Positions 1 through 7,979 of a stretch of 29,121 bases of DNA are shown in pieces (position 1 is the stretch's first letter; every line of letters begins with the position of its first letter). The position numbers were made by a program, and so were the translations under genes. Location: assembly GCA_934130375.1 (NCBI GenBank), contig CAKOXW010000007.1:1-29121 (forward strand). Reading direction: 5' to 3'. The notes beneath the pieces are model-generated. The model saw only the letters and a program-made list of their open reading frames with translations, had not been told where the DNA came from and did not search any database. This DNA is from an uncultured Bacilli bacterium (GTDB lineage: Bacteria; Bacillota_I; Bacilli_A; RF39; UBA660).

Positions 1-21
1 CCAGTATTTTTTTATGTTTAT

Positions 22-45
22 AAATAGGTTATACCTATTTTTTTT
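22..45 (+). terminator. Rho-independent terminator of an upstream gene
   Basis: An 8-bp perfect stem (AAATAGGT / ACCTATTT) with a TAT loop is followed by at least five more T. The T-tract lies on the + strand only, so it ends a + strand transcript that begins before the window. Confidence 0.8.
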
Positions 46-75
46 ATACACTTTTGTAAATAATTTGTTTTCGTA

Positions 76-116
76 TTGTCTATTATTATTATTTTTATTA
101 TAATTATATTGGTGAT
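76..116 (+). promoter_or_regulatory. Sigma-A promoter of the tsaE operon, abutting the SD
   Basis: TTGTCT (76-81), a 17-nt spacer and TATAAT (99-104), then 6 nt and GGTGAT (111-116). Transcription should start at about the first G of the ribosome binding site, giving a leader of about 10 nt before the ATG at 121. Confidence 0.6.
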
Positions 117-120
117 AGAA

Positions 121-573
121 ATGGATTATAGAATAACAACAAAAAGTGAAGAAGAAACTATGGAGATTGCTGAAAATATAGAATCTGAGAAATTTCCAAA
201 TATGATTATATGCTTAATTGGTGATTTAGGAAGTGGTAAAACTATTTTTACTAAGGGATTTGCTAATTCATTAGGTATTGAAGAAAATATTACTTCTCCA
301 ACATTTAATATAATTAAAGAGTACACAGGTGGGGAAGCACCTTTATATCATATGGATTTATACAGATTAGATGGTGACGTTAGAAATCTTGGATTAGATG
401 AATATTTTACTAAAGATGGCGTAGTAATTATTGAATGGGCTGATATGATTGAAGATTATTTACCTGATGAAAGACTTGATATTAAGTTTAAAGTAGTTGA
501 TGAAGATACTAGAATTCTTATATTTAAACCTTATGGTAAAAAATATGAAGATTTATGTGAGGCCATATTGTGA
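121..573 (+). CDS. tsaE: tRNA t6A biosynthesis ATPase TsaE
   Basis: TsaE is the small ATPase that works with TsaB and TsaD to place threonylcarbamoyl on A37 of ANN-decoding tRNAs in the cytoplasm. The 150-aa product has the family length and a Walker A loop, GDLGSGKT, at residues 34-41, followed by the SPTFNI region typical of YdiB/YjeE. I chose ATG 121 because GGTGAT lies 4 nt upstream; an in-frame TTG at 76 would start inside the promoter and add a low-complexity Ile run. The gene ends in TGA, overlapping the GTG start of tsaB by 4 nt (translational coupling). It is first in a tsaE-tsaB-rimI-tsaD operon, the same order as ydiB-ydiC-ydiD-ydiE of Bacillus subtilis. Confidence 0.95.
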   Translation: MDYRITTKSEEETMEIAENIESEKFPNMIICLIGDLGSGKTIFTKGFANSLGIEENITSPTFNIIKEYTGGEAPLYHMDLYRLDGDVRNLGLDEYFTKDGVVIIEWADMIEDYLPDERLDIKFKVVDEDTRILIFKPYGKKYEDLCEAIL

Positions 574-1196
574 TAACTTTATTTATTGATACAAGTACTA
601 CAACTTTAAATGTTGGTTTAATTAAAGATGATATACTAATTGATAAAAGTTCTATGTCTTCTTCTGAGCATTCAAAATATACAATGTCTGAAATAGAGAA
701 ACTATTTAAAAATTCAAATATTTCTCCTAAAAGTGTTGATAAGATTATGGTTATAGATGGACCTGGTTCATTTACAGGTGTTAGAATAGGTGTCACTATT
801 GCAAAAACATATGCATGGGCTTGCAAAATTAATGTTGTTCCTATATCAACTTTAAAAGCATATGCTCTATCTTTAGATGGATATGATTACTATGTTCCAT
901 TGATAGATGCAAGAAGAGGATATGTGTATGGTGCGGTATATGATAAGAATTATGATGCTTCGGTTAAAGATACATATGTTGAATTAGATAAACTTAAAAG
1001 TGTTGCTGATAATCTAGAAAATGTAGTATTTATTTCTAATGACAAATTCAATTTGGAAACAGTACCTGCAAAAATAGATATTCAAAAAATATATAATTAT
1101 TATAAAGATGATGAAGGAGTTAATCCACATGCATTGGTTCCTTCGTATCTAAAGAAAACAGAAGCAGAGGAAAAAATAGGTGATATCCATGATTAG
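570..1196 (+). CDS. tsaB: tRNA t6A biosynthesis protein TsaB
   Basis: TsaB is a catalytically inactive ASKHA-fold paralogue of TsaD that forms the TsaB-TsaD core of the threonylcarbamoyl transferase complex. The 208-aa product opens with the family strand ITLFIDTSTTTLNVGL and carries the GPGSFTGVRIG signature near residue 65, diagnostic for YeaZ/TsaB. The start is GTG 570, overlapping the tsaE stop; GAGG about 8 nt upstream inside tsaE can act as the SD. The 3' end overlaps rimI by 8 nt. Length and neighbours are ordinary for Bacillota. Confidence 0.95.
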   Translation: MITLFIDTSTTTLNVGLIKDDILIDKSSMSSSEHSKYTMSEIEKLFKNSNISPKSVDKIMVIDGPGSFTGVRIGVTIAKTYAWACKINVVPISTLKAYALSLDGYDYYVPLIDARRGYVYGAVYDKNYDASVKDTYVELDKLKSVADNLENVVFISNDKFNLETVPAKIDIQKIYNYYKDDEGVNPHALVPSYLKKTEAEEKIGDIHD

Positions 1197-1599
1197 AAAT
1201 TATGAAGATAAAGATTTTAATATAGTTAATGCTTTGGGAAGAGAAATTAGTCCAACATATAAGTTGTCATTTTCACCAGTATCTAAATGTTTTGTTTACA
1301 CTGATTTTGATGAAGTAATTGGATTTGTTATTGTAGATGTATTTGATGATAGAGCTGAAATTATCGATATAGCAGTTGAATTAATGTATAGAAATAAAAA
1401 AATAGGCGATGAACTTTTAAAACGTGCGATAGAAGTAGCAAAAGAAAATGGTTGTACAAGCATAAGTTTAGAAGTAAAAAATAGTAATAAACCTGCAATA
1501 AAACTTTATAGTAATAATGGGTTTAAAGTTGGTACGATTAGAAAAAAATATTATTCAAATGGCACAGAGGATGCTTATTTGATGGTTAGGAAGTTATAA
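1189..1599 (+). CDS. rimI: GNAT acetyltransferase RimI-like
   Basis: A 136-aa GNAT-fold protein closest to RimI, the Nα-acetyltransferase of ribosomal protein S18 in enterobacteria, which often sits between tsaB and tsaD. Family features are IDIAVELMYRNKKIGDELL in the acetyl-CoA loop and the C-terminal SNKPAIKLYSNNGF and EDAYLMVRKL segments. ATG 1189 is preferred over GTG 1180 because GGTGAT (1179-1184) is correctly spaced for it. One oddity: the R/Q-x-x-G-x-G/A cofactor motif reads R68-N-K-K-I-G73, with Lys at the usual Gly. S18 being the target is inferred from the family; other bacterial RimI proteins have other or unknown substrates. Confidence 0.85.
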   Translation: MIRNYEDKDFNIVNALGREISPTYKLSFSPVSKCFVYTDFDEVIGFVIVDVFDDRAEIIDIAVELMYRNKKIGDELLKRAIEVAKENGCTSISLEVKNSNKPAIKLYSNNGFKVGTIRKKYYSNGTEDAYLMVRKL

Positions 1600-1600
1600 T

Positions 1601-2620
1601 ATGGATACTTATATTTTAGCAATTGAATCATCTTGCGATGAGATGAGTGCAAGTATTATTAAAAATGGTGTAGAAGAGATTAAGACTATTGTGTTATCTC
1701 AAATGGATATTCATAAAAAATATGGTGGTGTAGTGCCTGAAATAGCAAGTAGATGTCATATTGAATCTGCAACAATGGTACTTGAAGAATTATTTAGTGA
1801 TATAAATTTAACTATGGATGACATTACTGCAATTGCGGTAACATATGGTCCAGGCTTAATAGGATCATTATTAGTTGGATTACAAATTGCAAAGACACTC
1901 GCATTTGTTTATCAAAAACCACTTGTGCCTGTTCATCATATTGCTGGACATATATATGCGAATAACTTGGAACATGAACTTAAATTTCCATTAATCGCAC
2001 TTGTTGTAAGTGGTGGTCATACTGATTTAATATATATGAAAAATCATTTCGATTTTGTAAAAATAGGTGGAACATTAGATGATGCGGTTGGTGAGTGCTA
2101 CGACAAGGTTGCAAGAGTTATGGGTATGCCTTATCCAGGAGGTCCACTTGTTGATAAACTTGCGCATACAGGAAAACATACATATGAACTTCCACTACCA
2201 CTTGATGATGATACTTATAATTTTAGTTTTAGTGGTATTAAAAGTGCAGTAATTAATCTTGTTCATAATAAAAACCAAAAAGGTGAAGAAATAAATGTTG
2301 CTGATTTAGCAACTACTTTTCAAGATAATGTAGTTAAAGTTATTACAAAGAAAACTCTAAGAGCAATTAAGGAATATAATGTTAAATCTTTAATTGTATG
2401 TGGTGGAGTTGCTGCTAACAAAGGATTAAGAGAAGAATTTGCTAGATTATTAGAAAACACTGATATAGATTTTTGTGTTCCAAGAATATCTTATTGTACT
2501 GATAATGCTGCTATGATCGGTGCAGCTGGATATTATGCATACAAAAAAGGAATACGTGCAGATATGTCTTTAAATGCTAAAGCAGTAGATAGTTTATATG
2601 ATTATATAAAAAACATGTAA
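1601..2620 (+). CDS. tsaD: tRNA N6-threonylcarbamoyladenosine transferase TsaD
   Basis: TsaD transfers the threonylcarbamoyl group from TC-AMP to A37 of tRNA. The 339-aa product has full family length, the N-terminal LAIESSCDEMSASI strand, and the metal-binding H113-xxx-H117 within HHIAGH. The glycine-rich VVSGGHTDL and CGGVAANKGLR phosphate-binding segments of the ASKHA fold are also present, ending with YCTDNAAMIG. The ATG lies 1 nt after the rimI stop, so translation is probably coupled. It completes the TsaB-TsaD-TsaE set; TsaC/Sua5, which makes TC-AMP, is not in this window. Confidence 0.97.
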   Translation: MDTYILAIESSCDEMSASIIKNGVEEIKTIVLSQMDIHKKYGGVVPEIASRCHIESATMVLEELFSDINLTMDDITAIAVTYGPGLIGSLLVGLQIAKTLAFVYQKPLVPVHHIAGHIYANNLEHELKFPLIALVVSGGHTDLIYMKNHFDFVKIGGTLDDAVGECYDKVARVMGMPYPGGPLVDKLAHTGKHTYELPLPLDDDTYNFSFSGIKSAVINLVHNKNQKGEEINVADLATTFQDNVVKVITKKTLRAIKEYNVKSLIVCGGVAANKGLREEFARLLENTDIDFCVPRISYCTDNAAMIGAAGYYAYKKGIRADMSLNAKAVDSLYDYIKNM

Positions 2621-2636
2621 TACATAGGAGGTAGTT

Positions 2637-3710
2637 ATGGATTACTTAATAATAGTTTTATTAATTTTGATAATTATTTTAGTGACTATGTCTTTATTTA
2701 AAAATATCAATGAAAGTAATATTACAGAAAGACTTGGAAAGTTAGAAACTAATATGATTAAAGAATTGGGTGATTTTAAATCTGATTTTACTAGAAATAT
2801 AAATAATGATTTTTCTAATCTTAATGATAAGTTAGAGCAAAGACTTATTATGATTAATGAAAAAGTTAATACGAGATTAGATGAAAATTTTGATAAAACT
2901 AATAAAACATTTGCATCTGTATTAGAAAGATTATCTAAAATAGATGAGGCTCAAAAGAAAATAGAGACATTATCAACAGATATAGTATCTCTACAGAGTA
3001 TATTAACTGATAAGAAAACAAGGGGAACATTTGGTGAAGTAAATCTAAATAATATTTTAGTAAGTGTATTTGGTGAAAATAATACTAAGTTATATGATTT
3101 ACAGCACAAATTCTCAAATGGTTTTATCGCAGATGCGGTATTATTCGCTCCTGATCCTCTTGGAATAGTTGCGATAGATTCTAAATTTCCATTAGAAAAT
3201 TATCAAAATATGGTTAATAAGGATCTTTCAAAATTAGAGCGAGAAATGTATGAGAAGAAATTTAAGATTGATGTTAAGAAACATATTGATGATATAAAGA
3301 ATAAATACATAATACCAGGAGTAACATCTAATCAAGCATTTATGTTTTTACCAGCAGAGGCTTTATTTGCAGAACTAAATGCATACCATCAAGATATTAT
3401 TGAATATGCATATAAAAATAGAGTATGGATTACATCTCCAACTACTCTAATGTCAATGCTTACTGTTGTTGAAACAGTTGTTAAAAATATGGAAAGAGAT
3501 AAATATGCAATGATTATTCAAAAAGAATTACAAGCATTGAGTATTGAGTTTGCAAGATATAAAGAAAGATGGGAAAGTTTACAAAAGAGTATTGATAAAG
3601 TGTCTAGAGATGTAAAAGATGTAAATGTTACAACTGAAAAAATTACTAATAAATTTCAATCTATTAATAGAGTTGAAGTTGATAAATTTATTACTACTAA
3701 GGATGAATAA
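2637..3710 (+). CDS. rmuC: RmuC-family DNA recombination protein
   Basis: A 357-aa RmuC-family protein. An N-terminal membrane anchor (residues about 3-20) is followed by a coiled coil (about 25-125). The conserved PD-(D/E)XK-like core follows, with KTRGTFGEVNL, GFIADAVLF, VAIDSKFPLENY and a later FMFLPAEALFAEL. RmuC limits inversions at short inverted repeats in E. coli; its biochemical activity remains poorly defined. A strong SD (AGGAGG, 2626-2631) lies 5 nt before the ATG, 16 nt after tsaD, so it is probably the last gene of the t6A operon. The TAA stop is in the loop of its own terminator. Confidence 0.9.
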   Translation: MDYLIIVLLILIIILVTMSLFKNINESNITERLGKLETNMIKELGDFKSDFTRNINNDFSNLNDKLEQRLIMINEKVNTRLDENFDKTNKTFASVLERLSKIDEAQKKIETLSTDIVSLQSILTDKKTRGTFGEVNLNNILVSVFGENNTKLYDLQHKFSNGFIADAVLFAPDPLGIVAIDSKFPLENYQNMVNKDLSKLEREMYEKKFKIDVKKHIDDIKNKYIIPGVTSNQAFMFLPAEALFAELNAYHQDIIEYAYKNRVWITSPTTLMSMLTVVETVVKNMERDKYAMIIQKELQALSIEFARYKERWESLQKSIDKVSRDVKDVNVTTEKITNKFQSINRVEVDKFITTKDE

Positions 3711-3721
3711 TCCTTTTTTTT
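3699..3721 (+). terminator. Terminator containing the rmuC stop codon
   Basis: Stem AAGGAT (3699-3704) / ATCCTT (3710-3715), loop GAATA, then a T-tract to 3721. The rmuC TAA (3708-3710) spans the loop and the first base of the 3' arm. The convergent uppP ends at 3720, inside the T-tract. Confidence 0.75.
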
Positions 3722-4514
3722 ATAAAAATAATATTGTAAGTAATCCAACTATTAAACAATAATAAACAAAATATTTTATTTTATCTTTTTCAAGTATATT
3801 TTTAAACCATTGTAGTGAATAATATGTAACTATAGTAGCAACAATCATACCTAAAGTATATGGCATAATAAGTGATTTTTCAAATGATAATATGTCTTTT
3901 AAAGAAAGTATCATAGTTGCAATACTAATTGGTAAGTAAAGCATAAAACTGAATTTAAATGCACAAGTTCTATCTAGGTTTCTTGCCATGCCACCAACAA
4001 GGGTAGATCCACTTCTACTAATTCCAGGGAATAACGCTATTACTTGAAACAATCCTACTACTAAAGCATCAATTATAGTCATATTTTCTTTTTCTTTTTT
4101 CCCTTTTAAATCCTTTACTAGAAAAAGCATTAATGCAGTAATAAGTAATGAAATACCAACTAATTTAACAGATGTTAAACTTTCTATTTTGCTTTTAAAT
4201 AATAAACCAACAATTCCAGCAGGTATAGTTGCAATAACTATTAACCAAGCATAATTGTAATTAACCTTGTACTTCTTATCTTTGTACCTAATATAACTAA
4301 AAAAATCTTTAATGATATCAAATATCTCTTTTCTATAGTAATAAAATATTGCAATAAAACTACCAAAGTTTACAAATATTTCAAAATTTAAATCGTTAAT
4401 CGCATCTACATTTAATATTGAATTAAATATTACTAAATGTCCAGAAGATGATACTGGTATTGGCTCTGTAAAGCCTTGAATAAAACCTAAAAACAAATAC
4501 ATTAATAATTTCAT
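3720..4514 (-). CDS. uppP: Undecaprenyl-diphosphatase UppP (BacA)
   Basis: An integral membrane phosphatase that recycles undecaprenyl pyrophosphate to the lipid carrier used for peptidoglycan and wall polymer synthesis; overexpression gives bacitracin resistance in other species. The 264-aa product has several membrane spans. The (E/Q)xxxE motif is Q14-G-F-T-E18, followed by PVSSSGH, and the second active-site motif is PGISRSGST. The start has SD GAGGTG (complement of 4520-4525) and a -10 only 5 nt further upstream. It is transcribed convergently to rmuC and divergently from the gene at 4580. No clear terminator of its own is visible. Confidence 0.95.
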   Translation of the reverse strand: MKLLMYLFLGFIQGFTEPIPVSSSGHLVIFNSILNVDAINDLNFEIFVNFGSFIAIFYYYRKEIFDIIKDFFSYIRYKDKKYKVNYNYAWLIVIATIPAGIVGLLFKSKIESLTSVKLVGISLLITALMLFLVKDLKGKKEKENMTIIDALVVGLFQVIALFPGISRSGSTLVGGMARNLDRTCAFKFSFMLYLPISIATMILSLKDILSFEKSLIMPYTLGMIVATIVTYYSLQWFKNILEKDKIKYFVYYCLIVGLLTILFL

Positions 4515-4519
4515 TTAAG

Positions 4520-4536
4520 CACCTCAATAAATTATA
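4520..4536 (-). promoter_or_regulatory. -10 box and SD of uppP
   Basis: Complement reads TATAAT (4536-4531), TTATT, GAGGTG (4525-4520), then 5 nt to the ATG at 4514. No good -35 is visible. The implied leader is about 10-12 nt. Confidence 0.5.
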
Positions 4537-4559
4537 TAATAATATTTAGAAATAATTAA

Positions 4560-4576
4560 TACAATTTAATGGTGAA
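4560..4576 (+). promoter_or_regulatory. -10 box and SD of the gene at 4580
   Basis: TACAAT (4560-4565), a 5-nt spacer, GGTGAA (4571-4576), then 3 nt to ATG 4580. It is divergent from the uppP promoter and shares the same compressed layout; the -35 is weak. Confidence 0.45.
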
Positions 4577-4579
4577 GAA

Positions 4580-4786
4580 ATGTTTTTTAGAATAACAATA
4601 TTTTTAATTGGTATTATATGCACTGTATACGCACTTACTAATATAATTCTATATTTAAATTTGTTTGTAATGGGGTATACTTTTATTAAATATGTTAATT
4701 TTATAATTAGAAGTGGATATTTTATATTGCTGTTAGTTGGTTTACTAATTTTGTATTTGTCAATATTTAAAGGAGGCAAAAAATGA
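4580..4786 (+). CDS. Small two-TM membrane protein, unknown
   Basis: A 68-aa hydrophobic protein with two predicted membrane segments (residues about 3-30 and 44-63) and a short positive tail, GGKK. GGTGAA lies 3 nt before the ATG. It overlaps the next gene by 4 nt (ATGA), and the SD of that gene (GGAGG) encodes its last residues, so the pair is translationally coupled. I do not recognise a family. It may be a membrane partner of the 203-aa protein that follows, but that is inference from coupling only. Confidence 0.7.
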   Translation: MFFRITIFLIGIICTVYALTNIILYLNLFVMGYTFIKYVNFIIRSGYFILLLVGLLILYLSIFKGGKK

Positions 4787-5394
4787 AATATGCATATGAT
4801 GTTGTTCTTAATTTTAATGATGAATTTTATAATTTTTATGAATGGGATACAAGTGATACAATTACGTATGTAAAGAAAATTCCTATTTATAAAGTTACTA
4901 ATGATATTATTAATGATTTTAAAACTAATAATATATCCTTAGATGTATCATTTATACAAACAATTCCAATATCTCTAGTATATAAAGAAATATTTGTAGA
5001 AAAAGTTTATGGACTTATGATAATCGCATCAACCGATACTTCTATTGCGTTAAATTTTGATAATAATGGTAAAGTTTTAAAAATAAGTGATGTACAATTA
5101 GATGATTTAGAAGAAATAAATGATTTAGTAAATAAAATGAAATGTACAAATATTAAATATGAAGTACTAAGTGAAAAAAAGAATAGATTGGTAATTAGAA
5201 ATGAAGTAAATATGGTTGATTTTATTAATACTAAGATTGATAGTATAAAGAACAAGGATGAGATTAAGTATATTTATTATGAGTGCTTTAAAAGATGTGA
5301 TTGTAGTAATGTTAATGATATGAAAGAATTGATAAAAAAGTATTATAATAAAAATCCTATAGAATTATTTAAATTGCTTATGCTTTATAATTAA
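4783..5394 (+). CDS. Conserved hypothetical, possibly UPF0736/DUF3603-like
   Basis: A 203-aa soluble protein without a signal peptide. The N-terminus (YDVVLNFNDEFYNFYEW, then D-T-I-x-Y-V-K-K-I-P-I-Y-K-V) recalls from memory the opening of the Bacillus YjbA/UPF0736 family, where a FHEW-x-KDD segment precedes a PLLKV strand; a mid-protein strand followed by an acidic helix would also fit. This is a weak resemblance and no function follows from it. The C-terminal 40 residues contain CFKRCDCSNV, three clustered cysteines that could bind metal or form disulfides. It is coupled to the small membrane protein upstream. Confidence 0.65.
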   Translation: MKYAYDVVLNFNDEFYNFYEWDTSDTITYVKKIPIYKVTNDIINDFKTNNISLDVSFIQTIPISLVYKEIFVEKVYGLMIIASTDTSIALNFDNNGKVLKISDVQLDDLEEINDLVNKMKCTNIKYEVLSEKKNRLVIRNEVNMVDFINTKIDSIKNKDEIKYIYYECFKRCDCSNVNDMKELIKKYYNKNPIELFKLLMLYN

Positions 5395-5502
5395 ATGTAT
5401 TTATCTAATTTAAAAAGTGTAAACACTATGTAAATATGAAACATATTTAACTATAAAAAAATTCAAGTGTATGTTATAGTTTAAGTATAGGAGTGTGTAT
5501 GT

Positions 5503-6291
5503 ATGGAACAAAATAATATTGATTTTAATAATAATTACGGAAATAGCAATTTGAAAGAACCAAATAAAAAAAACAGTTTGCTTATAATATTAATATTTTT
5601 AGTTTTAGTCTTAATTGGATTATTTTGCTATAAAATGTTTGTGGTTGATAAAAAAATTAATGGTGATAGCAATGTAGTGAATAAAGATAACAATATAATG
5701 AATAAAGATAACAATATAATGAATAAAGATGATAACAAAGTTGATAAGGATAAAGCAGATGATAACAAAGTAAAAACTATTTATGATAGTGGTATAAAAA
5801 AAGTAGATAATGGTAAACAAAAAGAAACGTTTAATCATTATTTAAGTAAGCAGCCAGTTGTAACTGTATATCTTGATAATCAAGGTAATGCTTATCTTAA
5901 AAATCATTTTGATATAATTTCTGATGATGTTTTGGGGAAAAAAGAAAAATTAGATTTTTATGGTTTAAGTGAGCTTGATGATGATGCATATGAAGCTTCT
6001 AAAAGTCGTGGAATGGATTATATTGATGCATATAAATTACAAGATAATATAAGAAGTATTGCAATTTACCATAAGGGTAATGGAGGTACAACTGTTGATA
6101 TTGTACTTATAAGCAAGGATAACAAGGCAAGTATTTATGAACTTGTATATGATTCTAATCGTATTACAAATGTCTCTATAAAAAAGAATGCTATTAATGA
6201 TATTATTGGTTCCAAAGAAGTTGAACTCGATAGTAGTAGAGGGTATCATTTGATTGATATAAACAACAATGAATACTCCGTTGAATTTTAA
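5503..6291 (+). CDS. Single-TM anchored extracytoplasmic protein, unknown
   Basis: A 262-aa protein with an Asn-rich cytoplasmic N-terminus (1-25), one membrane segment (about 26-47), a low-complexity Asn/Lys/Asp linker (about 55-95) and a globular C-terminal domain of about 160 residues, presumably outside the cell. The linker is partly encoded by a 21-bp tandem repeat, giving repeated NKDNNIM. The C-terminal domain (VTVYLDNQGNAYLKNHF and later DIVLISKDNKASIYEL) looks like a beta-rich fold, but I do not recognise it. AGGAG about 11 nt before the ATG is the likely SD. It is a monocistronic gene ahead of the asnS leader. Confidence 0.7.
   Translation: MEQNNIDFNNNYGNSNLKEPNKKNSLLIILIFLVLVLIGLFCYKMFVVDKKINGDSNVVNKDNNIMNKDNNIMNKDDNKVDKDKADDNKVKTIYDSGIKKVDNGKQKETFNHYLSKQPVVTVYLDNQGNAYLKNHFDIISDDVLGKKEKLDFYGLSELDDDAYEASKSRGMDYIDAYKLQDNIRSIAIYHKGNGGTTVDIVLISKDNKASIYELVYDSNRITNVSIKKNAINDIIGSKEVELDSSRGYHLIDINNNEYSVEF
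5680..5730 (+). repeat. 21-bp in-frame tandem repeat
   Basis: Two identical 21-bp units (5680-5700 and 5701-5721, starting AATAAAGATAACAATATAAT) and the first 9 bases of a third. Each encodes NKDNNIM in the linker of the anchored protein. In-frame units can change copy number by slippage without breaking the gene. Confidence 0.85.
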
Positions 6292-6310
6292 ACAATTAAT
6301 TTCTAAATTA

Positions 6311-6339
6311 TTTACAAATATTTATAAATTTGGTATACT
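6311..6339 (+). promoter_or_regulatory. Sigma-A promoter of asnS
   Basis: TTTACA (6311-6316), a 17-nt spacer and TATACT (6334-6339). The predicted start near 6346 gives a leader of about 225 nt that holds the T-box. Confidence 0.75.
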
Positions 6340-6345
6340 TTGTAT

Positions 6346-6556
6346 GAACGTTGATGGGAGAAGTAGAGTAATGATTACTATTAGTGAACTTGGTATAGTG
6401 AAAACAAGTTAGTATAGTTATTTGAATAACACCCGGATGTCCTCTGAAGAATTAAGTAGACCAGAGGCGGTAATTCCGTTATAATGTAAGAGCATATAAA
6501 TCTATGAACTAAGGTGGTACCGTTCTTTTTGAACCCTTAGGTTATGGATTTTTTAT
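6346..6556 (+). promoter_or_regulatory. T-box riboswitch (tRNA-Asn specific) upstream of asnS
   Basis: The leader has the T-box core AAGGTGGTACCG (6511-6522), a stem III hairpin CCTCTG...CAGAGG (about 6441-6467), and a 5' Stem I element whose 3' side carries AAC at 6428-6430 followed by A. This fits an Asn specifier codon and matches the downstream asnS. The terminator form pairs 6498-6514 with 6535-6551 (17 positions, with G-U pairs), followed by a T-run. In known T-boxes, uncharged tRNA stabilises the antiterminator, so asnS should be read when Asn-tRNA charging falls. Stem I was assigned by eye; the AGTA/GNAAC details are less certain. Confidence 0.88.
6498..6554 (+). terminator. T-box regulated terminator
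   Basis: A long stem (6498-6514 with 6535-6551) enclosing TGGTACC and a GTTC/GAAC inner hairpin, ending in TTTTTT. It is mutually exclusive with the antiterminator that uses the T-box sequence at 6511-6522. Confidence 0.8.
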
Positions 6557-6572
6557 TTTATGGGAGGATAAT

Positions 6573-7937
6573 ATGTTAGATGTAAGAGATATTTTTGAGA
6601 GTGATTATATTGGTAAAGAAGTAACTTTATCAGGATGGGTTAGAAATCATAGAAAGCAAAAGGAATTTGGATTTATTGATTTTTCTGATGGTACTTGTTT
6701 TAAGCATTTGCAAGTAGTTTATGATAATAGTTTATCTGATTTTGAGAGCATTACTAAGATTAAAAATGGTTCAAGCATAGAAGTAACTGGTACGATTGTA
6801 AAATCTGAGGGTAGTGGTCAGTCCATAGAACTTAAGGCTATTACCATCAAGGTACTTGGAGATTGTCCAGATGATTATCCAATGCAACCTAAACAACATA
6901 CTAGGGAATTCTTAAGAGAGCAGGCGTATTTAAGGCCAAGGACTAATTTGTTTCAAGCTGTATTTAGAGTAAGAAGTGTGTGTGCATATGCGATACATAA
7001 GTATTTTCAAGAAAGAGGATATGTATATTTTCATGCTCCATTAATTACTGCAAGTGATTGTGAAGGTGCTGGCCAGATGTTTCAAGTTACTACTCTTGAT
7101 TTAAATAGAGTAAATGGTAAACCAGATTATGATAAAGATTTCTTTGGTAAGCAAACATCTTTAACAGTATCAGGGCAATTAGAGGCTGAAACTTTTGCAA
7201 TGGCTTATAAGAAGACTTATACTTTCGGGCCTACATTTAGAGCAGAGAATTCAAATACAAAGACACATGCATCTGAATTTTGGATGATAGAGCCTGAAAT
7301 AGCATTTTGTGATTTACAAGGTGATATGGATATTATGGAAGGTATGCTTAAGTATGTAGTTAAGTACGTTCTTGATAACTGCAAGGATGAGATGGTATTT
7401 TTAGATAAGTTTGTTGAAAAGGGATTGATAGAAAAATTAAATAGATTAGTTGATAGTAGGTTCACTAGAATTAAGCACAAGGATGTTATTACAATATTAA
7501 AAGATGCTAAAGTTAAATGGGAGTTTGAACCTAATTATGGAGAGGATATTGCTAAGGAGCATGAGAAATATATTACTGAATACTTTAATGGTCCAGTATT
7601 TATAACTGATTGGCCAAAAGATATTAAGGCATTTTATATGAAATTAAATCCAGATGGCAAGACTGTTGCGGCAGTTGACCTTGAAGTACCTGGTGCGGGA
7701 GAACTTATGGGGGGATCTCAAAGAGAAGAAGATTATGATAAACTTATTTCTCGTATGAAAGAATTAGGTATGGAAGAAGAAGGTATGGAATGGTACTTAA
7801 ATTTAAGAAAATATGGAGGATGTGTTCATTCAGGATTTGGTATGGGATTTGAAAGATTACTTATTTATTTAACTGGTGTTGATAATATAAGAGATGTTAT
7901 TCCTTATCCAAGAACTCCTAAAACATGCGAATTTTAG
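6573..7937 (+). CDS. asnS: Asparaginyl-tRNA synthetase
   Basis: A class IIb aminoacyl-tRNA synthetase charging tRNA-Asn, 454 aa. The N-terminal OB-fold anticodon-binding domain (about 1-110) has VTLSGWVRNHR and GFIDFSDGT. The catalytic domain has motif 2, FGPTFRAENSNTKTHASEFW. Motif 3 is GFGMGFERLLIYLTGVDNIRD, followed by the diagnostic C-terminal PRTPK. SD GGGAGGA is about 6 nt before the ATG. The Asn-type T-box upstream independently supports the amino-acid specificity. AspRS is ruled out by the AsnRS-type C-terminus and length (bacterial AspRS is near 590 aa). Confidence 0.97.
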   Translation: MLDVRDIFESDYIGKEVTLSGWVRNHRKQKEFGFIDFSDGTCFKHLQVVYDNSLSDFESITKIKNGSSIEVTGTIVKSEGSGQSIELKAITIKVLGDCPDDYPMQPKQHTREFLREQAYLRPRTNLFQAVFRVRSVCAYAIHKYFQERGYVYFHAPLITASDCEGAGQMFQVTTLDLNRVNGKPDYDKDFFGKQTSLTVSGQLEAETFAMAYKKTYTFGPTFRAENSNTKTHASEFWMIEPEIAFCDLQGDMDIMEGMLKYVVKYVLDNCKDEMVFLDKFVEKGLIEKLNRLVDSRFTRIKHKDVITILKDAKVKWEFEPNYGEDIAKEHEKYITEYFNGPVFITDWPKDIKAFYMKLNPDGKTVAAVDLEVPGAGELMGGSQREEDYDKLISRMKELGMEEEGMEWYLNLRKYGGCVHSGFGMGFERLLIYLTGVDNIRDVIPYPRTPKTCEF

Positions 7938-7979
7938 TATAAAACAAAAATATTAGTAAAAGATATTAGTGGAGGCACT

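Noticed and set aside
76..120. N-terminal extension of TsaE from TTG 76
   Set aside because: The codons are an Ile-rich run over the -35 and -10 boxes; ATG 121 gives normal TsaE length and has GGTGAT upstream.
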